NCBI RefSeq assembly: GCF_024349785.1
Contig: NZ_AP018818.1
Location: 62,001-126,000, forward strand
DNA length: 64,000 nucleotides
Direction: 5' to 3'
Origin: Sphingomonas bisphenolicum
Lineage (GTDB): Bacteria; Pseudomonadota; Alphaproteobacteria; Sphingomonadales; Sphingomonadaceae
Shown here: piece after piece, positions 50,990 through 59,674 of the stretch
Layout of the letters: each line of letters begins with the position of its first letter
Numbering within the stretch: position 1 is the first letter of the stretch
The notes under the pieces: model-generated
Told to the model about the DNA's origin: nothing
What the model saw: the letters and a program-made list of their open reading frames with translations, nothing else
Databases searched by the model: none
Position numbers and translations under genes: made by a program

Positions 50990-52066
50990 CTATGCCGGTT
51001 CGACCACCATGCCCGCGCGCGCCCTGGCGGTCGCCACCAGCTTGAACAGGCCCGCATTATAGTCGGTCAGTTGCTCCATGGTCAGGTCTCGATAGGGCGT
51101 CATCGGACAGAGCGAGTCCACCACGTCCCAGAAGGGCTCGATCTTTTCGAGCACTTCGTCCACTGGCCCGCAGGTCACGAAGGCCTCGACCATCTCGTCG
51201 GAGACATTACCGATAACCTTGCCGATGTCGCCATGCTCGCCCAGGCTGAGCTGGCAGGCGCGCGCCTGATCGCCAAAGCCGATTGCCTCGAAGAAGGGCT
51301 CATATTCCTTGTAGCCGGAATAGGCCGCGACGGTGGCGCGGCTGTCGTCGATCGCCTTCTGCTTGTCGTCATTGACCGCGATCCACGGCCAGGCGTTGAT
51401 TTCGATATCCTCGCGCTTGCGGCCATATTTGGCGAGCGTGTCGGTGATGAAGGGCAGCCGGCTCCTGGTATAGGCTGCCGACCATAGGGCATGGACCATC
51501 AGGCCGTCACCGACCTCCAGCGCCAGCGCGGTCATCTTGTCCTGCAGCGCGGCGATCCAGATCGGAATCTCTTCCCGCACCGGGGGAGCGGTCAGCATCA
51601 TCTCCTCGAAATCGGCGGAGAAATATTCCCCCGTGACCGGATCGAGTCCTTTATGCGCGTTGGCGATGACATAGCGGATGATCTTCACGCTTTCGCGCAG
51701 GTGGGACAGCAGTTTGCGTTCCGGCTCCCCATACATGCCCGTGACGCAGCTCTTGATGCTGGAACCCAGTCCCAGCACGAAGCGGCCGCCGGAAATACGA
51801 TCTACGTCCATCGCCGCATAGGCGGTCTCGACCGGACTGCGCGTTCCGGCGATGGCGACGCCCGTCCCTACTTTCAGGCTGCTGGTCAGCGCGGCCGTGG
51901 CGGCCATCGGTACGAAGGGCGGCCCGTAGATCTGCAGCGAAAAGCAGCCTTCGAAGCCCGCCTGTTCCATCTGCTGGCCGATACCCGCCATGGCGGGGGC
52001 GGGCAGGGTAGGCATGACGGCCCACCAGCGGCGTTCGCCGCCGACGGCATTGACGAGCTTGGACAT
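50990..52066 (-). CDS. LLM-class oxidoreductase, probably F420-dependent
   Basis: 358 residues: an N-terminal WWAVMPTLPAPAMAGIGQQME, GTGVAIAGTRSPVETAYAA and GGRFVLGLGSSIKSCV, followed by IPIWIAALQDKMTALALEVGDG. It belongs to a more distant LLM subgroup than the other three here. The ATG is at 52064-52066. It is downstream of the half-Rieske pair but behind an intrinsic terminator (52077-52108), so it may have its own promoter or depend on read-through. Confidence 0.84.
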   Translation of the reverse strand: MSKLVNAVGGERRWWAVMPTLPAPAMAGIGQQMEQAGFEGCFSLQIYGPPFVPMAATAALTSSLKVGTGVAIAGTRSPVETAYAAMDVDRISGGRFVLGLGSSIKSCVTGMYGEPERKLLSHLRESVKIIRYVIANAHKGLDPVTGEYFSADFEEMMLTAPPVREEIPIWIAALQDKMTALALEVGDGLMVHALWSAAYTRSRLPFITDTLAKYGRKREDIEINAWPWIAVNDDKQKAIDDSRATVAAYSGYKEYEPFFEAIGFGDQARACQLSLGEHGDIGKVIGNVSDEMVEAFVTCGPVDEVLEKIEPFWDVVDSLCPMTPYRDLTMEQLTDYNAGLFKLVATARARAGMVVEPA

Positions 52067-52076
52067 GGCGTCTCCG

Positions 52077-52108
52077 AAAAAGAAAAAAGAGCGGACGTTG
52101 CCGTCCGC
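52077..52108 (-). terminator. Rho-independent terminator after catalytic half-oxygenase gene
   Basis: On the minus strand a GCGGACG/CGTCCGC stem (52108-52102 with 52097-52091), 4-base loop, is followed by a T-rich run (complement of 52077-52090). It begins 12 bases after the stop codon at 52121. Confidence 0.8.
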
Positions 52109-52120
52109 CCATGGGGAAGA

Positions 52121-53194
52121 TCAGAACTGGAACAGTTCCTTGCGCAGACCGATGATGTCGCTGCAATCGGCGCTGACATTGTCGCGATAGGCGAAATCGC
52201 CCTTATCCTGCCGATCCGCCAGCTCCATCATCGCCATACGATAGCGCTGCCCGGCCTGGTCGAACTTGCTGTGCAAATCCTTGCGGTCGGTATGGCGCAT
52301 GTAGCGCGGGCTTTGCGGGGACGTCATATAGCTGTCCTGCCGCGACACCTTGTAGCCCGCCTTGGGCATGACATGGCGGAACATCAGGCCCGCATTGGAC
52401 GTGTTCATGACCATTTCCATCCGCGTGCGGTCCCGCGTTTCGGGCGTGCAGGGGTGGAACAGCGGCACATCGTCGCCGGGGCTGAACCGGCCATAGGCGA
52501 TGGCGCAGTGCGAGCGCAGATAGATGCGGATCACCTGCCGCACATTCTGGGTCGGCTGCTTGATACCGCTGAAGAACTTCATCACCGGGGCGACCGACTT
52601 GTTGACGCAGGTGCGGACCATCGTGACGGTCTCGCTGTCGTAGAAGGTTTCCACGGTTTCGCTGTCCGACCGTTCGTCGCCGACGACGTCGGCGTGCAGG
52701 AAGTCGGCATGGGTCAGGTCGATCAGGTTTTCCAGGCTGATCGGCGCCGAGCTTTCGAAGCGGACGGTCGCGGTCATGTGGCGCGGCAGGCCCCCCTTTG
52801 GCGGGAGGAAGGGCAGGCTGGGCAAATGGCGGGGATCGGCGGCCAGCGGATTGCCGAACCATACCCAGACGACGCCATAATGCTCCATCACCGGATAGCG
52901 GCCCTGGGCGTTGGTGAACTCGCTTTTGTCACGGGCGATCCGCTCGTTGGGATGGAACTCGCTCGCCACGGCCACGCCATTGTCGCGCCACAGGAAGATG
53001 GGGTGCGAATAGATGGCGCGACGGACGGGCTTGCCGGTCACGGAATAATCATGCGCTACCGGAAACCAGCTATCGCGCATCACCAGATTATGCGGCACCC
53101 AACGGTTGATGGCGTTTAGCGCGATCGGGCTGCCACCCGATGGCGCGGTGGAGTTATCGTCGTGCGAGACGGGACGATCGGCGGTTTCGAGCAT
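52121..53194 (-). CDS. Rieske-oxygenase-like catalytic subunit that has lost its Rieske cluster
   Basis: 357 residues, similar in overall form to VanA-type oxygenases: DSWFPVAHDYSVTGKPVRR and FLWRDNG at the N terminus, then RYPVMEHYGVVWVWFG. Between these, where CxH and CxxH Rieske loops belong, there is a short linker (SEFHPNERIARDKSEFT) with no cysteine; the only four cysteines of the protein are later. The catalytic motif is intact: Asn156, Asp159, His162, His167 (ENLIDLTHADFLH). It therefore should bind mononuclear iron, with the bridging Asp kept, but needs an external Rieske donor. GAAGGAGG precedes ATG 53192-53194. The adjacent gene supplies a matching half. Confidence 0.88.
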   Translation of the reverse strand: MLETADRPVSHDDNSTAPSGGSPIALNAINRWVPHNLVMRDSWFPVAHDYSVTGKPVRRAIYSHPIFLWRDNGVAVASEFHPNERIARDKSEFTNAQGRYPVMEHYGVVWVWFGNPLAADPRHLPSLPFLPPKGGLPRHMTATVRFESSAPISLENLIDLTHADFLHADVVGDERSDSETVETFYDSETVTMVRTCVNKSVAPVMKFFSGIKQPTQNVRQVIRIYLRSHCAIAYGRFSPGDDVPLFHPCTPETRDRTRMEMVMNTSNAGLMFRHVMPKAGYKVSRQDSYMTSPQSPRYMRHTDRKDLHSKFDQAGQRYRMAMMELADRQDKGDFAYRDNVSADCSDIIGLRKELFQF

Positions 53195-53208
53195 CTTCAA
53201 ATCCTCCT

Positions 53209-54147
53209 TCAGGCCGCTACGGTCTGATCATGGGTCGCGGGCGTGGTTTCCAGCATCACCTTGCGCAAATCCTCGCCATGCAGCGAGACGGTGGGCTTGG
53301 TGGCGCGCAATTTCGATCCGTCGACCGACGCGCGTACCGACAGCGGATTGATCCCGCGCAGCACGGCGCCGCGCACGCCCGGATGGCGCACGCCCAGTTC
53401 GGCCCGCCAGCGGACGGCAGTCACGCCCCGCGCCGAAGGCACGGGCGAGAGAACGGCATGAAGCAGATCGTTGAACTGGTCGTCACGCAGCGTCAGTTGC
53501 GTTTCGCCGGTCAGCGGATGGGTGCGCGTCAGCAGGGTGAGCGGAAATTCGGCCACGAAATGCGACGGCCAGTGCAGTGGATGCCACTGGCAGTTGCGCT
53601 CCATCACCAGCAGGCCGTCTTCCTCGTGCAGTTCCGACATCAGATAGGGGCTGAAGCGGACGCCGCGGATCGACAGGATCAGGCCGGGATCGTCATAGAG
53701 CGCGTTCAAATATTCCTGATGGCTGCAACTGACATTGACCGTGCCGACATAGGTATATTTCGGGTCGGCGCTGAGCGGCGCCTGCGCCTTGGGATTGAGG
53801 CAGACCCGCACGAATCCGGCCTGTTCGGTCACGGCAAAGGCATTGGCCTTGTAGATCGGCGGGAATTTCTGCTGATCCTTCATGTTCGGGATTTCCTTGA
53901 GGCGCCCCGTCTCGCCGTCATAGCTCCAGCCATGGTAGCCGCACTGGATCAGGCCATTATCGCGGATGCAGCCGAGCGACAGCGGCGCGCGACGATGCGG
54001 GCAGCGATCCTCAAGCGCGCGGGCGATGCCCTGATTGTCGCGCCACAGCACGACCGGCTGATCGCCGATATCGACGGACAGGGGCTTTTGAGAGGTCACT
54101 TCCTCGGACCGTGCGACAGCCCACCAAAGATCAGAATCGAGACTCAT
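53209..54147 (-). CDS. Rieske protein without the mononuclear-iron site (partner of 52121-53194)
   Basis: 312 residues. The Rieske domain is complete: Cys49-Pro-His51 and Cys69-Gly-Tyr-His72 (CPHRRAPLSLGC, CGYHGWSYDGETG). The C-terminal half is still oxygenase-like in size, but the region expected to hold N-x2-D-x2-H-x4-H (about 138-165) reads CSHQEYLNALYDDPG then ILSIRGVRF, with no such motif. It cannot be a normal oxygenase; it may deliver electrons to the iron of the neighbour. First gene of the operon, divergent from TetR; the stop is 14 bases before the partner's ATG. Confidence 0.87.
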   Translation of the reverse strand: MSLDSDLWWAVARSEEVTSQKPLSVDIGDQPVVLWRDNQGIARALEDRCPHRRAPLSLGCIRDNGLIQCGYHGWSYDGETGRLKEIPNMKDQQKFPPIYKANAFAVTEQAGFVRVCLNPKAQAPLSADPKYTYVGTVNVSCSHQEYLNALYDDPGLILSIRGVRFSPYLMSELHEEDGLLVMERNCQWHPLHWPSHFVAEFPLTLLTRTHPLTGETQLTLRDDQFNDLLHAVLSPVPSARGVTAVRWRAELGVRHPGVRGAVLRGINPLSVRASVDGSKLRATKPTVSLHGEDLRKVMLETTPATHDQTVAA

Positions 54148-54183
54148 AGCGCTATCCACTCTCCTTTCGATTAAATTGACGGA

Positions 54184-54200
54184 TGACAATTTATATGTCA
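54184..54200. promoter_or_regulatory. Inverted repeat between half-Rieske operon and TetR gene
   Basis: TGACA (54184-54188) and TGTCA (54196-54200) with a 7-base AT-rich spacer, 36 bases before the minus-strand start at 54147 and 14 bases before the TetR start at 54214. An outer TTGAC/GTCAA pair (54176-54180, 54197-54201) adds to it. Fits a TetR operator. Confidence 0.5.
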
Positions 54201-54213
54201 ACGTCTTTTCGCT

Positions 54214-54879
54214 ATGGATTTGCTGATGCTCGATCGCCCCCAGCGCACACGCGGCCGCCCCGCGCTCAATGCCGTCGAGGCCGTGGACGAGGACAAGTTG
54301 CTGGGTCTGGCCTTCGCGACTTTCGCGGAACGCGGATATGAGGGCACGACGCTGCGTGATCTGTCGAAGCGGCTGGGTGTCAGCCACAATCTCCTGAATG
54401 TCCGGTTTGGCCGGAAGGAGGATTTGTGGATACGTGCGGTCGACTGGCGTATGGCGCAGGCCTCCCCCTTCGTCGAAGCCGCCTTTGACGAACCGGCCGA
54501 TCCGGAAGTGCGGCTGCGCCACCTGATCCAGCGTTTCTGCCTCTGGGCGACGAACAATGGCGACATCGTGTCGCTGACCAATGTGGAAGGCTGTCGTTCG
54601 ACCTGGCGGCTTGACCATATCGTCGAACATTTCGTGCTGCCGTTCCAGCGGCGGCTCGACGGCTTGCTCGACGCGGTACGGCTTCAGCGGCCGGTGCATG
54701 GCTTGTCGACGGCCGCATTGATGGCGCTGCTGGTGCAGGGGGTCGGCTATTATTTCTGCGCCGTGCCGATGCAGGAACGGCTGGGGGCCGGGCGGGAAGT
54801 GGATGATATCCATGCCGCCGAACATGCGGACAGGCTGGCCGCCTTCTTGCTCGCTGCCCTTCTTCCGCCGGTCGCCTGA
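54214..54879 (+). CDS. TetR/AcrR family regulator
   Basis: 221 residues. N-terminal RTRGRPALNAVEA lead, then a helix-turn-helix near 35-70 (GTTLRDLSKRLGVSHNLLNV and RFGRKEDLW). The ligand domain is unremarkable. It is divergent from the half-Rieske operon with the inverted repeat at 54184-54200 in between, so it likely controls that operon and itself. It converges on the SnoaL-like gene at 54912. Confidence 0.88.
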   Translation: MDLLMLDRPQRTRGRPALNAVEAVDEDKLLGLAFATFAERGYEGTTLRDLSKRLGVSHNLLNVRFGRKEDLWIRAVDWRMAQASPFVEAAFDEPADPEVRLRHLIQRFCLWATNNGDIVSLTNVEGCRSTWRLDHIVEHFVLPFQRRLDGLLDAVRLQRPVHGLSTAALMALLVQGVGYYFCAVPMQERLGAGREVDDIHAAEHADRLAAFLLAALLPPVA

Positions 54880-54911
54880 CCAGAGCGAAAGAAGGGCAGT
54901 AGCACATCTGC

Positions 54912-55415
54912 TTACTTGTAGGGATCGACCGGCTGGGGGACTTCCACCACGCCGATGTCCTTCAGCATGGTCAGTACGTCGGAAATGCTGAAGATGCTGA
55001 CGATCTTGTCGTCCTTGAACTTGACGATCGAGAACCAGTTGACCTGAAACGCGTTGCCGGTCGGCTGCACGCCCATATAGGGTCCGCCGACATGCTTGCA
55101 GTAGTGGGTGGCGTAGATCCAGATTTCGTCCTCGCCCTTGCCGACCGCGTCGATCGTCTTGTAGGCGGCGGGGAAGAAGGTCTTGTAGAGCGCGACCGGC
55201 GACGTCTTCCACTGTTCATAGGTGCCCAGATCCGGCCGGTTGGGGTTGCCGTACCGGAAATCGGGATGAAAAAACCGATCCATGCCGTCAAAATCACCGG
55301 CATTCAGGGTTTCCTGCAGGTCGGTCCAATGCTTGACCATCTGCTTCTGCTTGTCTGTCAGTACGGTCGAACCCGACACGTCCAGCTGTTCACGAATATC
55401 TTCTTTCCAGGCCAC
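54912..55415 (-). CDS. SnoaL/NTF2-like protein, paralogue of 11594-12118
   Basis: 167 residues, GTG start with GAGAGG upstream. It shares NPNRPDLGTY, GPYMGVQPTGN and the terminal DVLTMLKD...VPQPVDPYK with 11594-12118, so the two are recent paralogues. This copy lies between the TetR/half-Rieske locus and a [2Fe-2S] ferredoxin. Both copies are near Rieske systems, which may mean they act on a Rieske product; unproven. Confidence 0.82.
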   Translation of the reverse strand: MAWKEDIREQLDVSGSTVLTDKQKQMVKHWTDLQETLNAGDFDGMDRFFHPDFRYGNPNRPDLGTYEQWKTSPVALYKTFFPAAYKTIDAVGKGEDEIWIYATHYCKHVGGPYMGVQPTGNAFQVNWFSIVKFKDDKIVSIFSISDVLTMLKDIGVVEVPQPVDPYK

Positions 55416-55453
55416 GATAGTCCTCTCTCATACATTCAGGATTGATATTATGC

Positions 55454-55771
55454 TCAGTCTTCAGGAGCGATTGTGATCGTGAGGCCCGAAAGGGCTTCCG
55501 TCATCATGACCTGACAGGACAGGCGCGAATAGTCGTTGCGGTGCGGCGATCCATCCAGCAGATCGTTTTCGTCGTCCGATACCGGGGGCAGGGAAGCAGC
55601 GAAGGCCGGGTCGACATAGACATGGCAGGTCGCGCAGGAACAGCAGCCGCCACAAAGCGCCAGCAACTCATCGAAACCGGAATCGCGTATGGCTTCCATG
55701 ACCGAGCTATCGGCGGATGCATTGATCGTCTGCTGTGCGCCGTCACGGGTAATGACATTCAGTTCGGGCAT
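55454..55771 (-). CDS. [2Fe-2S] ferredoxin, putidaredoxin/adrenodoxin type
   Basis: 105 residues. Cluster ligands Cys40, Cys46, Cys49 (C-x5-C-x2-C in [16 protein letters not shown]) and Cys87 (LSCQ). Two additional cysteines at 43 and 44 sit in the loop, where most members have Gly-Ala. The SRLSCQV end is typical. It is the nearest electron carrier to the half-Rieske pair and could feed it; the reductase is not in this part of the window. Starts 38 bases after the SnoaL-like gene. Confidence 0.9.
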   Translation of the reverse strand: MPELNVITRDGAQQTINASADSSVMEAIRDSGFDELLALCGGCCSCATCHVYVDPAFAASLPPVSDDENDLLDGSPHRNDYSRLSCQVMMTEALSGLTITIAPED

Positions 55772-55861
55772 GACATTCCTCTGCTGGAATCGGAAGCGAT
55801 GGCCCCTCCTAATCGGGGGAAGCTCGTTTCCCGCCTGTCGAAAGGCAGGTCGTGAACGCTG

Positions 55862-57151
55862 CTATTTCACCTCGACCTGCACCGGGAACCGATCGAAATA
55901 GAAAGCGAAGGGACGGCGCAATTCCTCGCCGGTCACATGGAAATCGCGTTCCAGATCGTAGACGATCTTGCCTTTGGTCTGCTCGCCATGCTCGGCCAGA
56001 TAGTCGTGCAGATCGGCCAGAGCCTCATCGGTCAGCGGGATGTCGGCAATGCGATAAATCTCCTTCAGGATCGGATCGGGATTTCTGATCCACTCATGGA
56101 AATAGACGTCGATCGTCTGGTCGGGGGGCAGGATGTCGCGATCCCGCACGCAGGCGCGGAGCAGCTTCTCATAGCGGTCGGGCCAGTAGCCGAGCGGTTC
56201 CTGGATATCGACCGTCTTGCGCAACATGCGCGCCGCATAGCTGTACATGGTGAGCTGCGACCGGATCGACCCGACCGGATCGCGATGGGTCAGGACGAAG
56301 GTGGCATCGGGAAAAGTCTTATGGAGGGCGGGCAACTGCTCCATATGCTGCGGGCATTTGATGACCCAGCGGTTCGGTCCGTTCAGGAAGGTCAGGACCT
56401 GAAGCCCCTTCTTCAGATAGGCATAGGTGCCCGACTGGTCGTGGCTCAGATAATAGTCGCGCCAGCGCGGCACATGCGCCAGCCATTCGATCAGATAGGA
56501 GGAGAAGTCGACCGCCTGAAGCTCGATATCCTCGCTGATATGATCGGGCGAAAACTCGTGCATGATCGCCATATAGGGCAGGATGGATTCCATCATGCGC
56601 CAGCCCTGTTCTGCCTTGGTCCAGCGCGGATTGCTGTCCTGGTCGGTCGGAGTTTCGTCCGGGGCGGGAACCGGCGCGATCGCTTCCCACCAGGGCAGGG
56701 ACCGGAACCGGCGGTCGGCCGACAGCAGGCCGAGCAGATGCGTCGTGCCCGATCGGGGAAGGCCCGCGACGATGATCGGCCGGTCGATCTGGATCTCCAA
56801 TATCTCCGGATGGCGCTTCACCATGTCCTCGATCCGCAGGCGCGTCGCGGCAAAGCGGATCATCATCTGGAACAGATTGGCGCGCGTGACCGCAGAGGCG
56901 TTGGCATCCTCGTCCACCGCCTGGCACCAGACGGCCAGCCGCTCGCGAAAATCCTCCGCGCCGAAATCCGACAGCCCGGTCTGCGCCTGCGCCGCGGCCA
57001 GGATGACCTCTGGCTTCAGGATTATCTGACCCGCCGCCGCTTCGGCCCCGGCCATCACCTGCTTCTGGACATCGGTCAGCACGGGGTGATGCAGGTCGGT
57101 AATGTCAATGATGTTACGGCGCGCGGCCTCTTCCTGCACGGCACTGCCCAT
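55862..57151 (-). CDS. Sulfotransferase family protein
   Basis: 429 residues. The PAPS 5'-phosphosulfate loop is IVAGLPRSGTTHLL at about 140-155; the 3'-phosphate region is in FVLTHRDPVGSIRSQ. WVIKCPQHMEQL is a further family landmark. It would transfer sulfate to a hydroxyl of a small molecule, or recognise such a molecule. Placed between the ferredoxin and a divergent AraC gene. A substrate-modifying or detoxifying role is possible; proteobacterial members near degradation genes are poorly characterised. Confidence 0.86.
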   Translation of the reverse strand: MGSAVQEEAARRNIIDITDLHHPVLTDVQKQVMAGAEAAAGQIILKPEVILAAAQAQTGLSDFGAEDFRERLAVWCQAVDEDANASAVTRANLFQMMIRFAATRLRIEDMVKRHPEILEIQIDRPIIVAGLPRSGTTHLLGLLSADRRFRSLPWWEAIAPVPAPDETPTDQDSNPRWTKAEQGWRMMESILPYMAIMHEFSPDHISEDIELQAVDFSSYLIEWLAHVPRWRDYYLSHDQSGTYAYLKKGLQVLTFLNGPNRWVIKCPQHMEQLPALHKTFPDATFVLTHRDPVGSIRSQLTMYSYAARMLRKTVDIQEPLGYWPDRYEKLLRACVRDRDILPPDQTIDVYFHEWIRNPDPILKEIYRIADIPLTDEALADLHDYLAEHGEQTKGKIVYDLERDFHVTGEELRRPFAFYFDRFPVQVEVK

Positions 57152-57302
57152 GTCGCTCTCCTTTTATCGATGCGCCATCTAAATGCGCGGACCCTTTCTT
57201 CCGCAAGGTGCGCAGCCATCGCCGCTGCGCCAAATGCTCCGCAAAAGCGCCATGCCATGCAGCGATGGCATCGCGGCGGGCGAAACTGTTCGGAGAGGTT
57301 GG

Positions 57303-58181
57303 ATGAACGCTGTTTCCCAGGTCTATGATCTGCCCGTCACGCCGGCCATGGAATGCACGGTCCGGGGTCGGATCGCGCTGCCCGGCGTCGTGATGGAATT
57401 GCATCATTACCGCTTCCGCGGCCAGCAGGGCGGGGTCTTTTCGTCGCCGCGCAGCTTTCTCGATCTCGCGCTATCCCCTCGCCCGGGTCGTCCCTGCGGC
57501 GGCTATGGCGGGATGAAGGAGGGGAGGGCCAGCGCTCTGGGCGACGTACTGTTCGTCCCGGCCCGAAGCGAACTGCATACCGAGTGGGGCGAGGGCGAAC
57601 AGACATCCATATGCTGCGGCTTCGACGGGATGGGCTTCGATCATGACGGGCCGGACCTGTCGAAAGACGCATTGCAGGCTTCGCTCGACGTGCGCAGCCC
57701 AGCCGTGCGCGAGGCGCTGCGCCGCATTGCCGGCGAGATTGCGCAACCCGGCTTTTGCAGCGAGATGCTGACGCAAGCGATATGGCTCCAGGCCGCGATC
57801 GAATTGCAGCGCTATCTGCACGGTTCGGCGCGCGATGGCGGAACGGGCGTCGGCGGCATGACGCGAACCCAGCTTCAACGCATCGGCGATCGTGTCGAGC
57901 AGCCGGGCAAACCCCCGTCCGTCGCCGAGCTGGCGGCGGAATGCGGCCTGTCCACCCGGCATTTCTTTCGACAGTTCAAGATCGCCACGGGGCAGACGCT
58001 CACCCGCTATGTCGCCGACCGCAAGATCGACCGCGCAAAGCAGTTGCTGCGCCAGGCCCGTCCGGCGATCAAGGTCATCGCCTGGGATTGCGGCTTCGAC
58101 AGCGCGGCCGCCTTTTCCGCCGCCTTCCGCAAGGCCACCGGACTGACGCCCCGGCAATTTCGCGAGGGCGCGATGCATTGA
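57303..58181 (+). CDS. AraC family transcriptional regulator
   Basis: 292 residues from ATG 57303 (GGAGAGG upstream). The C-terminal about 100 residues carry both helix-turn-helices: SVAELAAECGLSTRHFFRQF and IKVIAWDCGFDSAAAFSAAF with the closing TGLTPRQFR. The N-terminal domain is a variable sensing part. An open frame 120 bases upstream has no site. Divergent to the sulfotransferase across a 151-base region with a GCGATG-G-CATCGC repeat at 57262-57274; probable activator of one or both directions. Confidence 0.9.
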   Translation: MNAVSQVYDLPVTPAMECTVRGRIALPGVVMELHHYRFRGQQGGVFSSPRSFLDLALSPRPGRPCGGYGGMKEGRASALGDVLFVPARSELHTEWGEGEQTSICCGFDGMGFDHDGPDLSKDALQASLDVRSPAVREALRRIAGEIAQPGFCSEMLTQAIWLQAAIELQRYLHGSARDGGTGVGGMTRTQLQRIGDRVEQPGKPPSVAELAAECGLSTRHFFRQFKIATGQTLTRYVADRKIDRAKQLLRQARPAIKVIAWDCGFDSAAAFSAAFRKATGLTPRQFREGAMH

Positions 58182-58302
58182 AGCCAGGGCCGTTTCGCGA
58201 TGGCATTGGCACGATCGCGAAACTGGGGCCGCTTGTCGATCGGTCCGGTCGCCAGCAATGTTGCGCCAAAGCGCCGCCGCCGTTCGAGCGGCCATCGGGA
58301 GA

Positions 58303-59094
58303 ATGGACGTGCCGGAAAATCTGTTCGATCTGAGTGGCAAGGTGGCGCTGGTCACGGGCGCCAACTCGGGCCTCGGCTTTGGCTTTGCCCGCGGCCTTGC
58401 CCGTGCCGGCAGCGACGTCATCCTCTGGGGGCGGCGCGCCGACAAGAATGAAGAGGCGGCGGCGGCATTGCGCGCATATGGGGTGCGGGTCTTCGCCGAT
58501 GTCGTCGACGTGTCCAGCGAGCCTGCGATCGTCGCCGGCTTCGCCCGTGCGCTCGATGCCATGGGTCGGGTCGACACGGTCGTCGCCAATGCCGGCATCG
58601 CCAGTCGGGTGCCGTTCACGGACATGGACGTCGCCACCTATCGCAAGCTGATCGACGTCAATCTCGACGGCGCCGTCTTCACCCTGCGGGAGGGCGCGCG
58701 GCACATGAAGGCCCGCGCGGAAGCCGGCGACCCGGGTGGTTCGCTGATTATCTGCGGCAGCGGCTCGATCTTCCAGGGTGTACCGACCATGGCCCATTAC
58801 GGCATCGCCAAGGGCGCGCTCAACGCCCTCGCCAAGGCGCTGGCGGCCGAACTGGGGCCGATCGGCGTGCGTTGCAACGTCATCGCGCCGGGTTTCATCG
58901 AAACCGAAATGACATTTGCCGATCCGGAGGTCGGCAGGATGATCGCGGACGTGGTCGCCGCGAAGGCCCCGCTCGGGCGGGCGGGCAAGCCGGCCGACCT
59001 GGAGGGCGCCGTCGTCTATCTCGCGAGCGATATGGCGGCCTACCATACCGGCGACACGCTGGTCGTGGACGGGGGAAAGATGTCCGCCAACTGA
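58303..59094 (+). CDS. Short-chain dehydrogenase/reductase (SDR)
   Basis: 263 residues: TGANSGLG for NAD(P), NAGIASRVPF, catalytic Ser in CGSGS and YGIAK. Ends TGDTLVVDGG. The ATG at 58303 has CGGGAG only two bases away; a GTG at 58309 is an alternative with better spacing. First gene after the AraC gene, 121 bases away, in a plus-strand series running to the window end. Confidence 0.85.
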   Translation: MDVPENLFDLSGKVALVTGANSGLGFGFARGLARAGSDVILWGRRADKNEEAAAALRAYGVRVFADVVDVSSEPAIVAGFARALDAMGRVDTVVANAGIASRVPFTDMDVATYRKLIDVNLDGAVFTLREGARHMKARAEAGDPGGSLIICGSGSIFQGVPTMAHYGIAKGALNALAKALAAELGPIGVRCNVIAPGFIETEMTFADPEVGRMIADVVAAKAPLGRAGKPADLEGAVVYLASDMAAYHTGDTLVVDGGKMSAN

Positions 59095-59157
59095 CCGAGC
59101 GGCAGGTGCCGCGCCGGGCATTTACGGCCTGACTGTCGATTTTAGCAGGAGATACGC

Positions 59158-59670
59158 ATGTTCGCCCGGCCCAACAGCCATCATTGCCAGGTCGCCTACG
59201 TCACCAACGATCTCGACGCGGCGATGGCCGCGCTCGAGGACGCCTATGACACGCCCGGCTTCTTCGAATTGTCGAACATCCAGCCCGGCGAAGACCCGAC
59301 CGGCAAGCCGGTGCTGAAGATCGCGCTGGCGGTGGTCGGCGGCGTCGAGGTCGAACTGATCGAACCGGTGGGCGACACGGCCCCCTTGTTCAGCGATTTT
59401 CTGCCCGAGGGCGACGCCCTGGCCATTCGCTTTCATCATGTCGCGACCCGGATAGACGGACCACTAGAGCATTGGGACGCCCATGTCGCATCGCTCGACC
59501 TGACCCGGCACCCGGTCGTGTTCGAAGGCGCGCTGGGCGACGCGCTGCGCTATATCTACACCGACGAACGCGCGACGCTGGGCCATTATGTCGAGCATGT
59601 CTGGATGGCGCCCGACCTTCTGGCGCAGATGCGCGCCGTCGTTCCCGCCTATCCGCCCGTAAAGGACTGA
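59158..59670 (+). CDS. VOC-family (glyoxalase-like) protein
   Basis: 170 residues. HHCQVAYVTNDLDAAMAAL begins the first module, VEVELIEPVGD gives a Glu strand and FHHVATRID the second half. The fold suits a lyase, epimerase or dioxygenase on small molecules. AGGAGA lies before the ATG. Ends four bases before the phosphatase gene, so the two are co-transcribed. Confidence 0.8.
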   Translation: MFARPNSHHCQVAYVTNDLDAAMAALEDAYDTPGFFELSNIQPGEDPTGKPVLKIALAVVGGVEVELIEPVGDTAPLFSDFLPEGDALAIRFHHVATRIDGPLEHWDAHVASLDLTRHPVVFEGALGDALRYIYTDERATLGHYVEHVWMAPDLLAQMRAVVPAYPPVKD

Positions 59671-59674
59671 CTGC

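Noticed and set aside
53209..54147. Annotation as an ordinary vanillate-type oxygenase subunit
   Set aside because: No mononuclear-iron motif is present in the expected region.
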